From Pratylenchus scribneri (taxonomy: Eukaryota > Nematoda > Chromadorea > Rhabditida > Pratylenchidae), in NCBI GenBank assembly GCA_030063045.1, contig JAQSEB010000046.1, forward strand, positions 2,170,001-2,234,000: a DNA stretch of 64,000 bases. The letters run 5' to 3'. Shown one piece after another: positions 35,601-45,714 of the stretch (position 1 is its first letter; each line of letters starts with the position of its first letter). The translations under genes were made by a program, and so were the position numbers. The notes beneath the pieces were generated by a model that had not been told where the DNA came from, made no database searches, and was given only the letters and a program-made list of their open reading frames with translations.

Positions 35601-38600
35601 GAATGATATTAAATGGTTTAAAAACCTATTTTTGTTTTAAACGGATTTAAATTAATTTTGGATTTTGGTTTAAAATCAATTTGGGTTTTGTTTTTAAACT
35701 AATTTTGGATTTTGGTTTAAAACCAATTTTGGGCTTTGGTTTTAAAGGATTAAACCAATTTGTTTCGGTAAATAACTAAATTTAAATTGGTTAAGCTCAA
35801 GAAAAAACATAATCTAATGATGCCATTTTTACAAGATATATCTAATGGAAGATTTTGGTACTATAACTTTTTCGACATTTTCTTTGTTTTCTCGAACAAA
35901 TTAATATTTTCCCAAATATTTACCAAGTTCAAATCAATAAAATCCGTTTCAAAATTTTCGCTGATAATTTGGACAACTTTCGAGAGGGAATCCGGAAAGC
36001 CGCCAGCCAATTGAACGCCAAATATTTTCTCTGATGAATGTCTTTTTAGCAAAGAGAGTTCCGATGGGGTTCCCTGCGTAAAATTAAATTATTAATTTTA
36101 AGAATGATAATTTAGAAAGAAATTTTTTGCTAATTTTGTCAGCTAAAATATATGAATTGAATCATCGGTCATTTTGTAAAGGGATAAAGTCTAATGACTT
36201 GGAAGCGAATTTTTATTGATATAGAAAACATATTGAATTACTCTCAATCATAAATTATTCAAATTTTAATCTATTTTATTTTACATTTCTAAAATATGAA
36301 TTTTTTTAGACAAACTAGAAAATATAAAAATCAATTTCTTTTCAAAAATTCAAAAAAATATTTTTCAAAAAGTGCCAATTTTTTGCAGTAAGTGTCTAAA
36401 TTTTCAAAAATTTTCCAATTTTTTTTCTAACAATTTAAATTTTAGTAAAATTCTACTAAAATCTTCAAAATATTGACGAAAATTGCCAAGAAAAATGGCT
36501 AAATATTGATGAATATTGGCATAAAAGTTCATGAAAATCAATAGAAACATTGTTAAAAACATCTTTTAATGTTAATTTCAAGCTATTTTAAGTTTGCAAA
36601 AAAGAATTGATATCAATAAAAATCCACTCCCTACTAATGACAATTTCCAAATGTTATTCTCCAATGTTAAATGTTGGCATGATAAATTGGTGTGTAAATT
36701 GAATTGAAAAAATTGAGGTCAATATTCTCCCGATTATCATTCAAAATTACCCAAAAAATTTTAATAAAAATCAAAATTTTGACAAATTTACTCCATTAAA
36801 TTAAAAGCATTGTCTATTAAAAATTACCTTCAAAATGTGAGTAGCAATGGCCATCTTTTTTTATACAAAAAATAATTAATGAAATTTAAATTTTAAAAAA
36901 ACCTCTCCACAAGTTATATCCGCTCCTAAAAAAAGTAAAATTAAATTTATTTGCCTAAATTTTCACCTAATTCAACGCACAATCTCCGGAAGGGCAAATT
37001 GCCAACGGTGGTCAGCGGGGCCAAATATTTCTTATGGCGCAACGATTTCATATCCAATTTTGGTGGTTCACGTTCCATGCATCCCATAATCATTCCTTTT
37101 TCTTCTGCTTCTCTATGGGAAGTCATTTTTTGTAGGGCCATTTCAGCTCTACAAATTCATCAAAAAATTTTATATTTCGGAAAGTATTTTTTTTATCACC
37201 AACAGTTTTTGACCTAATAAATCTGAAACCGGTTTTACACCCTACAAACCTTATATCTGTTAAGCCGAAAAAGGGCCGGAAATTGGCTTGCCGAATTTGG
37301 GAAATCTTGGCTTCTGTGAATCGCACAAACTCGAGAGTAGGCTCATTCTACTCGGCATGGCCGATTTACTATCAATTAGGAGCTATTAAGATTAGAGTAT
37401 GGGCGGCATTGGTTTAAGTTTAAAGGGCTAGAAATCTAAAGGAAATTGTTTACAAACTAGTCTAAATCGGTTTAAATGGTCTTTCTTTAATTGAAATTTC
37501 ATATAGTAAATCGACAATGCCGAATCGAATGAGCCTATTCTCGAATTTCTACGACCCATAAAAAGCGAAGATTTCCTAAGTTCGACAGCCCAGGCAATTT
37601 CACATATTCAGTTTAACATATCAATTTGTAGATCTCATCGAGACGCATCGATTGGTATATAATTTTAATCGGTCATGGTTTGATCAAAATTAAAGGGTAT
37701 TAAACAGTCTAAACCGTCTCATGTTTTATGTTTCAAAACTAATTTAATTTTGGACCAAAATCTGACATTTTATATACCAATCGATGCGTCTCGATGAGAT
37801 CTACAAATTGATATAAGGTTTGTGAGGTCTTAAACCAGTATATGATTTATTAGAAGCCAAAAACTAATAAGTTTTATACATTTTAAATAAACATTTTCTC
37901 ATTAGTTTATGTTCAATTGTTTAAAATTGCACTTAAAAAAGTAAAATTTTCCAAATAATTCTTTCTAATAAACGAATAACCTGCTATAATCATATTGCCT
38001 TTTTCGCAGCTGCTGTTGCAATTGAATTGTTTTGGCATTCAATGTTGCCTCCCATGATGGATCGGCTTCCTTTTCGCATTGACTTAAATCATATGGAAAA
38101 TATTTAAAACTTTGCTGATAAGATTAAAACGTTTCCACTAGCATATATTGGATCCATAAACCTTATACCAATTGATATATTTGGTCAAGACGCATCATTT
38201 TATAATAATTTTCTGGTTGGATTATTAGCTTCTCGGCCACTAGTGTCTCAGCGATTTTGAGAGCCGTAGTACGTAGTTCATCAGCAAATTAATCAATTTA
38301 AATGATTTAAAGTACATTTAATAGCCCTAAAAGTATTGGCTATCCATTGGTATATTGATCATCAAAAACACTAATATTTTTGCCAAAATATGGCCATAAA
38401 TACAGATGATATTTTAAGTATTTGGCCACATCTTGACCAAATACAATTTTGGATGATCAATATACCAATGGGTAGCCTATACCTAAGTGCTGTTAAATGT
38501 ACTTTAAGAACACATTTTGATTGGTTTTTGGCTGACGAGCTATGGTTCGTCAATGTCGCTGACTTAGATGGAAATGACCCCACATGTAAACATAGGTTTA

Positions 38601-41600
38601 ACCAATTCTAATTTGTTTTTGAAGCATTAAACCAAAATTGGTTTAAACCGTTTAATACCCTTTATCCTAATATACTAAACGGATTTGTTAGTCTGTCACA
38701 CTAAAAAATACGAGTTAAATATTTAATTTTTGGCGTTATGTATTTTTTATTTTTTTAGAATTTTTGTCCAGATTAAATGATGCAGTGAATAAATAGAGAA
38801 AAAGATTTTTTAGACATAAAGAAAAAAGAAATAAAGAAAATTAAAAATAAATTTTGTCGGTAATGAATTAAAGAAAAAGAGCCGAAATTTGGAATGAGTC
38901 GAAAAAGTTTATATATTGAATGAAGAAGAATTACAATGCCAATAAAATTATTTAATTACTAATATAAGTATGGCATATATTTTTTTTAACCCGTACTTTC
39001 AATTTTTTTAACCCGTAAAAAATAGGAACATTTTTTTAACCCGTAATTTCAATTCTTTTAACCCGTAAAAAGTTCGCTCCATTCCTAAGGTTTATTTTGA
39101 TCATTTAAACCATATTAAATGGTTTTGCAACATTCCAGGGGTGCGCGGAAGTCAAAAAGAAGTGCGGGGATTAAGCTGGATATAGGGGGATTAAAGAGGA
39201 TTAAGGGGGATTAAGCCGGATTTAGCTTAGCTAGGGGCTAGGGATTAGGGTTATGGTTAGGGGCGGCATGGGATCTAGGGGCTAGGGGTTTAGGGGTTCG
39301 GAGCACGCGGGATATAGCAGGATATAGGGGGATTAACGTGGATAATGGGGGATTAAGCCTATTTAAGGATTAGGGCTAGGGCCAGGATGACCAATCAAGA
39401 GCCATCAGTGGCTCTGTATAGGGATTAGGGCCTAACCCTACATCTATTTCGGGGCTTAATCCGACTTAATCCCCCTATATCCACCTTAATCCCCCTATAT
39501 CCGGCTTAATCTCGCGCACTCTCCGGGCCTCTGTTACAGTTCCCTGACCTTACAGTGGGCTTCGGGCCATTTCGCATTCATTTCGTGGCTTAATCCCCCT
39601 ATATCCACCTTAATCCCCCTATATCCGGCTTAATCCCCGCACTTCTTTTTGACTTCCGCGCACCCCTGGAATGTTGCAAAACCATTTAATATGGTTTAAA
39701 TGATCAAAATAGGCCTTAGGAATGGAGCGAACTTTTTACGGGTTAAAAGAATTGAAATTACGGGTTAAAAAAATGTTCCTATTTTTTACGGGTTAAAAAA
39801 ATTGAAAGTACGGGTTAAAAAAATGCACATCCTATAAGTATTTATTAGAAAAAGAGGAGCGGCCGGGCCGCGCAGCGGCGACCGGGCGCTCTCAAAACAT
39901 TTTTTCATTCTAATTTGGATAAGAATCGTAAAGAAAATCGGGAATGAGTTTAAAAAAAAAAGATAATAATAATAATGAATAAAAATTATCGCGATTTTGT
40001 ATTATAATTTGTCATAAATGACGGGAATGAAAGCAATATTAAGAAAGAATATTTTGAATGAATAGCCAGGAATGATCAATGGAAAAGCAGGGAGAAGTCG
40101 ATAATGGTATAAATGACCGAGATAGTCGAAAAAGAATGAAAAATATAAAGATTTGTCGATAATATGCCGGGAATTGTCAAGAATAAAAGAAAAAAGCCGG
40201 GAATAGTCTAAAATGAAGGCTAAAAAGCCGGGAATGGTCGAGAAAGAAGGATAAAAAGCCGGGAATGGTCGAGAATGAAGGCTAAAAAGCCGGGAAATGG
40301 TCGAGAATGAAGGCTAAAAAGCCGGGAAATGGTCGAGAAAGAAGGATAAAAAGCCGGGAATGGTCGAGAATGAAGGCTAAAAAGCCGGGTAATGGTCGAG
40401 AATGAAGGCTAAAAAGCCGGGAAATGGTCGAGAATGAAGGCTAAAAAGCCGGGAAATGGTCGAGAATGAAGGCTAAAAAGCCGAGAATGGTCGAGAATGA
40501 AGGCTAAAAAGCCGGGAAATGGTCGAGAATGAAGGCTAAAAAGCCGAGAATGGTCGAGAATGAAGGCTAAAAAGCCGAGAATGGTCGAGAATGGAGGCTA
40601 AAAAGCCGGGAAATGGTCGAGAATGAAGGCTAAAAAGCCGAGAATGGTCGAGAATGGAGGCTAAAAAGCCGAGAATGGTCGAGAATGAAGGCTAAAAAGC
40701 CGGGAAATGGTCGAGAATGAAGGCTAAAAAGCCGAGAATGGTCGAGAATGAAGGCTAAAAAGCCGAGAATGGTCGAGAATGAATGGAATAAAGCCGGGAA
40801 TGGTCGAGAATGAAGGCTAAAAACCGGGAATGGTCGAGAATGAATGGAATAAAGCCGGGAATGGTCGAGAATGAAGGCTAAAAACCGGGAATGGTCGAGA
40901 ATGAATGGAATAAAGCCGGGAATGGTCGAGAATGAATGGAATAAAGCCGGGAATGGTCGAAAGTGAACGATAAAAAGCCGGGTATAGTCGAGAATGATAG
41001 GTAGACAAAATAGATGATAGGTAAATTTAAGGGAAAAATGAATTTAATGAGAAATATAAATGGGGAAAATGAAATAGTGTGTGATAAGGTTTATGAAAAG
41101 AAATTTTGAGTTATATGAAAAAGATGAAGAGAGGATATGATCAAGGGAGTATGTAAGAGAGAGAGTAAAATTAGATAGATAAATTGATGCCATCCAGAGC
41201 GTTATTCAATCTTCAATTTGGACTATTAGTATTGCAATCTTCTATTTTAATTCAAAGGGAAAATTTAAATATTTTAATAATTTTCTTTCTAATGTCGTTT
41301 TACAAGCGCTCGGGAGCCGCGAAGCGGCGACCGAGCGCTTGTTTTTACCAAACCATGACCAAATTATATACAAGTCGATGCGTTTTGACCAATGATCTAT
41401 CCAATTTGGTATATGCTTTATGAATTTAGGTAGGACACATCCACCGTGAACCATTATTTTGGCATGATAATTAATGTACTCTTTTTTGGTCATTTTCAAT
41501 GTATATTTTTTCGATAAATTAAAAAAAAACCTTAAATCTTCAGCATTGGTGTGTGCCCGTGCAAATCGACAGGACAAAGAAAATGGGCATTTTCCAATGT

Positions 41601-42015
41601 GGTCAAAATTAACACAATTCGGTCCTTGATGAAGTTTTTTAAATTAAAATTTAATAAAAACAAATTTCAAACCTAAATCCGGCGCCTTTTGACTCCAATA
41701 TTTCTCCCTGGAATGTTCGGCTGTGCATTTTTCTCCAAATTTACACTGTTTTCCGCTCTCAGGAAACAATACGGATTGGCATAATTTCATTGATTTTTGG
41801 TGCATTTCGGCCCTGGCTTTCGACATTTTATTTGCTCGTTGATGATCCTGTCCTCTTGATCGTTTCCTTCTTCTTCCTCCTTTAACTTCTTTTTGATCAT
41901 CAAAAGTTTTACTACTGGAATTATCCGTTGTTGTTAACTGTTCTTGATCATCATCCTGATCTTGATGGTTGAGAACATAATCTGGTTTGATTTTAGCATA
42001 TCCTTTTTCATCCAT
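32665..42015 (-). CDS. dus3: tRNA-dihydrouridine(47) synthase, Dus3 type
   Basis: Twelve exons read from 42015 downward: 41673-42015, 41531-41624, 37981-38082, 36967-37148, 36903-36925, 36828-36854, 35924-36073, 35177-35407, 34098-34217, 33921-34054, 33298-33388 and 32665-32868, giving about 566 residues. Dus3 reduces uridine 47 in the variable loop of tRNAs using FMN and NADPH. The order is typical: an acidic/basic N-terminus with [10 protein letters not shown], two CCCH zinc fingers in exons 1 and 2 ([24 protein letters not shown]), then the flavin barrel with [23 protein letters not shown], the GVQLAGG segment, LNLGCPLD with the catalytic cysteine region, KMRYG, LHPRSK, VSGDVFS and [17 protein letters not shown]. 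The C-terminal part follows. Exons 5 and 6 are only 23 and 27 bp. Intron 8 has no GT at its start: the frame meets TAA at 35174-35176 in AAATAAGTC, as if a G were missing from GTAAGT. Introns 2 and 3 hold large repeats. Confidence 0.9.
34369..34564. mobile_element. Inverted-repeat element in dus3 intron 8
   Basis: The left end TCAGGCCCGTAGCTAGGG and the right end CTGGCTACGGGTACGGGCCT are inverted repeats. A G-homopolymer of about 14 lies next to the left end. It is GC-richer than the surrounding intron. Confidence 0.7.
35560..35760. repeat. F1-derived degenerate repeat in dus3 intron 7
   Basis: AACGCATCGAATGATAT is followed by five or so imperfect copies of TTTTGGATTTTGGTTTAAA(A)C. This looks like the interior of an F1 element expanded in tandem. 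Confidence 0.45.
37203..37862. repeat. F1 palindrome split by a nested F2 element, dus3 intron 3
   Basis: The F1 left arm ends at AAACCTTATAT near 37255. F2 sequence follows to about 37615 (AGGCTCATTCTACTCGGCATGG and, opposite, CCGAATCGAATGAGCCTATT). F1 then resumes at ATCAATTTGTAGATCTCATC. The order of insertion is therefore clear: F2 landed in an existing F1 copy. Confidence 0.7.
38982..39826. mobile_element. 845 bp palindrome with about 195 bp arms, dus3 intron 2
   Basis: The left arm (38984-39175) starts TTTTTTTAACCCGTACTTTC and runs to GTGCGGGGATTAAGC. The right arm (39630-39826) is its reverse complement with only scattered changes; the most obvious difference is AAGGTTTATTTTG against CAAAATAGGCCTT. 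The 450 bp centre is rich in GGGGGATTAAG and CTTAATCCCCC words plus GGGTTAGG-like words. TTTTTTTAACCCGTA recurs several times within each arm end. No open frame spans it. Confidence 0.85.
39857..39893. repeat. GC-rich hairpin motif, left copy
   Basis: GCCGCGCAGCGGCGACCGGG is part of a short foldback ending GCGCTC. A close relative lies at 41304-41340. The two bracket the 30 bp minisatellite. Confidence 0.55.
40155..40995. repeat. Minisatellite, unit about 29-31 bp, in dus3 intron 2
   Basis: About 27 copies of a unit read GGTCGAGAATGAAGGCTAAA followed by AAGCCGGGAAT. Variants are AAGCCGAGAAT, GGGAAAT and, toward the right end, GAATGAATGGAATAAAGCC. Variants cluster and alternate, as expected from local unit turnover. 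A minus-strand frame of 63 codons arises from the repeat only. Confidence 0.9.
41304..41340. repeat. GC-rich hairpin motif, right copy
   Basis: AAGCGCTCGGGAGCCGCGAA pairs with the following GCGGCGACCGAGCGCTT to give a strong foldback. It shares AGCGGCGACCG(A/G)GCGCT with 39857-39893. Confidence 0.6.
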
Positions 42016-42543
42016 CTTTTTCCTTTAAATTTTTTATTTTAATTTTAAGAGCATTAAAAAAATTGAATATTAGTTAACTCGCATTTAGGATATATATCTG
42101 ATTATTAGCGTCCCAAAATTGAGCCGGATGCACACACGCACCAAAGACCAAACAAATGGTTTAAATAAATCGTCATTTTGGATGTGGGGTTTGCGACTTA
42201 TGCAAAATTTTTCATATGGCATTTTGCCCATTTTTGGGTTTAACCGGTTTCGATTTCCACAAGTTATAATTCTGCTGGGTAATTAATTAACCTAAACTTA
42301 TTTCTGATTAAAATAATTAATAAAATTTAAATAATTTTTTTTTAAATCTTTCTATATTCTATTATAAAAACATTTTATGCAACTGATAAAATCAAATATG
42401 AGAAAGAGAACATGGATTTTGAAAATTTTTGAATGTAATTTAAAAAGCATTCCACATGAATAAATGAACGGTGACAAACAACCAAGAATTAAAAATAATA
42501 AATGCTGAATAGTGTTCTCAAAAAAGCATTTATTCTTCATCTT

Positions 42544-44159
42544 TCATTTTGCAGCTTTATTAGCAAATGCCTTCATAATTTGTTCCATCAATTTCCCATG
42601 ATTTCCTTCCACCAACATTTTCCATCCATTAGTTTCCATCACCTGTAAAATGTAAATATTTTTTGCTTAATTTAAATTATACTTCACCTCTCCTGCATGC
42701 ATTTGAATGTATTTGATGGCCCGAGACTTGAGATGTTCAGCAGAATATTGATCGGCCAACACCAACAATTCACAAACATTCTCATTCCCCATTGATGATT
42801 GACGGTCATTTGCAATTTCGTGCACAATTTGCTCCACCAATCCGTTAACATTTCCGTCAACTAGCATTTTCCATCCATTTGTTTGCATCACCTTTAAAAT
42901 GACCAAATATTTTCATTATATGAATATTTTATCACCTCATTTGCATGCCATTTGATGTAATCGACGGCATTGGCCTTGAGATTGTGATGATATGTCGAAT
43001 TGGTATCGGCCAAAACCAACAATTCACAAACATTCTCATTTCCTATTGAATTGGGCAATCCTTCGAAAATAGCCTTCAAAATTGGATACAGCAAATCCAT
43101 ATGATTGCCATCGAGCAACATTTTCCAACCATACGATTTCATCACCTTTGAAAATTGAAATTATCGATTAGCAGAAATTTGCGGACTCGACACTTGCGGA
43201 CTAAAAGGTCTGGCGGCGCTGAAAGTGTTAAAGCTGTTGTGGCATTGTTTATAGGCTATTATAAGGCATAAAATTAGCTACAAAATGACATCAAAAGCAT
43301 TGGCCAATGTTGAATATTCATTGAGTTATTGCCAAAAAAATTATGGTTCTAGCTGTTTTTTGGCCATACCTCGGTGAAAACTCAACGTTGGAGAAAACTT
43401 TTGATGTTATTTTGTAGCAAATTTTATGCCCAATTAAATGCTCTCTAAATCTAAAGCAACTTTACTCCCATCAGCATCAGACCGTTTCGACCGCAAGTGT
43501 AAGGTCCGCAAATGTCGTAATACGAAATTATCACACATATATTTTAATAAATTATTGTGTATTTTTAAACCTCTTTTGCATTCATCCCGATAAAATCAAT
43601 CGAACGGATCTTGAGATCCCTCTTAGAATTGCGATCGGCCAAAATCAATAATTCGCAGACATTCTCTTTCCTGATTGAATTGTGTAAAACATTTTCACAT
43701 TGTATCTGCATGAAATATGGAAAAACTTAAAAGGAATATAAATTCATTTTAACCTTCAATGGGTCAAGTTGGTATTCAACAGCAGCCTCATACAATTCAA
43801 TCGGCATTTCTCCCAATTTTGGTGCCCTTTCAGTATAGCTAAAATTTAATCATTTTTCATAAATTAATTAAAAGAATTTGCCCACATAAATAGGAGCATT
43901 TGTTCAAGCACCGGTGATTTGATGTCCTTAATTTTGGCAATTCCTTCTTTGTTGTTTTCGATCATTTGACGTTCGAACATTGCACGAAAAACTGGTGAAT
44001 GGCAAGCCAAAATTCCCTTATGCGCCTTAAATGCAATTGATTAATTTATGTTCATTTTTCAATCACCTTGAATTTTTTCCCGTCCGCAGCTATGATGGTA
44101 CAATCCGCGAATAAGCCCTGCTCAAACAAACTGCCCATTTTTTCTGCATAAGTCGCCAT
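42544..44159 (-). CDS. BTB/POZ protein with repeated C-terminal exons
   Basis: Exons read from 44159 downward: 44067-44159, 43886-44025, 43754-43838, 43571-43705, 42936-43145, 42688-42891 and 42544-42642, giving 321 residues. Residues 1 to about 105 are a BTB domain (SLFEQGLFADCTIIAADGKK, AHKGILACHSPVFRAMFE, YTERAPKLGEMPIELYEAA). BTB domains dimerise and often recruit substrates to Cullin-3. No MATH or Kelch part is present. After exon 4 (ENVCELLILAD) come three exons that each begin V-M-x-S/T-x-GWKML: exons 5 and 6 contain the full roughly 68-residue unit with GNENVCELLVLAD, and exon 7 stops after half. All three join in phase 0, and all follow an AAG or CAG acceptor directly before GTGATG. 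The unit resembles the helical region after the BTB, repeated. Intron 4 holds an inverted-repeat element. Short introns (41 bp) are typical here. Confidence 0.9.
43170..43535. mobile_element. Inverted-repeat element in BTB gene intron 4
   Basis: The ends are TTTGCGGACTCGACACTTGCGG on the left (its first 20 bases recur inverted on the right as CCGCAAGTGTAAGGTCCGCA). Inside, GAGTTATTGCCAAAAAAATT is answered by its near-inverse ending GGCCATACCTCGGTG. Non-coding. Confidence 0.65.
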
Positions 44160-44704
44160 ATTTGTGAATAAAATTTATTGCTTAAAATACAAAGCTTAAT
44201 AAAAATGAAATTTTAAAGTAAAGGAAAATGGTATTTTCTTCATAAAACTGCATATACATATTGACTAGTTTATTGATTCGTAATTTGAATAAAAATTCTG
44301 CCAAATGTTGGACAATTCCATTTGGAATTTACTTCAAATTCCTATGCCCAAAATTCAAGCGAAATCCCTATATATATTCCTACACAGATAAAAATTTTGG
44401 ATGTTTTATTTCCCTTGTCTTTCATTAAGTTATGATCCGAATTCCCAAATAATCTTTAAAAAATTCTTTTCCTCTATAGCGATTTTTTAGTGTAGAGTTT
44501 TTTGTCATAGGGATTTTGGGTCTACTCCAATTTTCAAAAACAATTTTTAATTAGGTATTCTTGTATAAATAAGAGAAATCGATTGATTCGATTTTTTAAA
44601 TCGTTTTTGTTTTAAAGAATTCAATTTTTAAATTTTAATTTTCAGAAAATTAAAGTCAAAACTGAACAATTAGCAATCTATATTATGGAAAAATAAAAAT
44701 ACTC
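44160..44704. other. Intergenic, upstream of BTB gene
   Basis: AT-rich DNA between the BTB start codon and the 57 bp minisatellite. I see no exon and no clear TATA box. Confidence 0.5.
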
Positions 44705-45496
44705 TGATGACCGGAACAGCAACAATTCAGAAGCAAAATGTTGACCAGAACTGCAACAAAATGTTGACCGGAACAGCAACAATTCAAAAGCAAAATGTTG
44801 ACCAGAACTGCAACAAAATGTTGACCGGAACAGCAACAATTCAGAAGCAAAATGTTGACCAGAACTGCAACAAAATGTTGACCGGAACAGCAACAATTCA
44901 AAAGCAAAATGTTGACCAGAACTGCAACAAAATGTTGACCGGAACAGCAACAATTCAAAAGCAAAATGTTGACCAGAACTGCAATAAAATGTTGACCGGA
45001 ACAGCAACAATTCAAAAGCAAAATGTTGACCAGAACTGCAACGAAATGTTGACCGGAACAGCAACAATACAAAAGCAAAATGTTGACCAGAACTGCATCA
45101 AAATGTTGACCGGAACAGCAACAATACAAAAGCAAAATGTTGACCAGAACTGCATCAAAATGTTGACCGGAACAGCAACAATACAAAAGCAAAATGTTGA
45201 CCAGAACTGCAACGAAATGTTGACCGGAACAGCAACAATTCAAAAGCAAAATGTTGACCAGAACTGCAACAAAATGTTGACCGGAACAGCAACAATTCAA
45301 AAGCAAAATGTTGACCAGAACTGCAATAAAATGTTGACCGGAACAGCAACAATTCAAAAGCAAAATGTTGACCAGAACTGCAACGAAATGTTGACCGGAA
45401 CAGCAACAATACAAAAGCAAAATGTTGACCAGAACTGCATCAAAATGTTGACCGGAACAGCAACAATTCAAAAGCAAAATGTTGACCAGAACTGCC
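44705..45496. repeat. 57 bp minisatellite, 14 units
   Basis: Fourteen units of 57 bp each contain two related halves, CAAAATGTTGACCAGAACTG and CAAAATGTTGACCGGAACAG. Because 57 is a multiple of three, frames stay open on both strands: plus 44707-45696 gives 329 codons of a 19-residue repeat (LTGTATIQKQNVDQNC), and minus 44683-45477 gives 264 codons. I regard these as by-products, as there is no signal peptide, no family match and equal openness on both strands. Translation is not excluded. Confidence 0.85.
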
Positions 45497-45714
45497 CCTC
45501 GATTCTTAAAGATGTTTTGTGCCTCTGTTCGCTTCTTGATAAATCATTCAATGGCGAAAACTTCAACAAATATGAAGAGAATGTAATTTATATGAAGAAG
45601 AAAAAAATATTTATTAATATTATAATACAGACAAAATTTGATTTTATACAAAATGACAAAAATAAAATGATTTTTTTTAAAAATGATAATGTTTAATAAA
45701 TTCTGGTCAAATGA

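Noticed and set aside
40155..40995. Regular short array considered as a CRISPR
   Set aside because: Units are contiguous with no unique spacers, and the window is clearly a nuclear animal genome; it is a minisatellite.
44683..45477. Minus-strand 264-codon frame of CCCSGQHF-type repeats
   Set aside because: It is the antisense of the 57 bp minisatellite and open only because the unit is a multiple of three. It has no start context, leader or family match.
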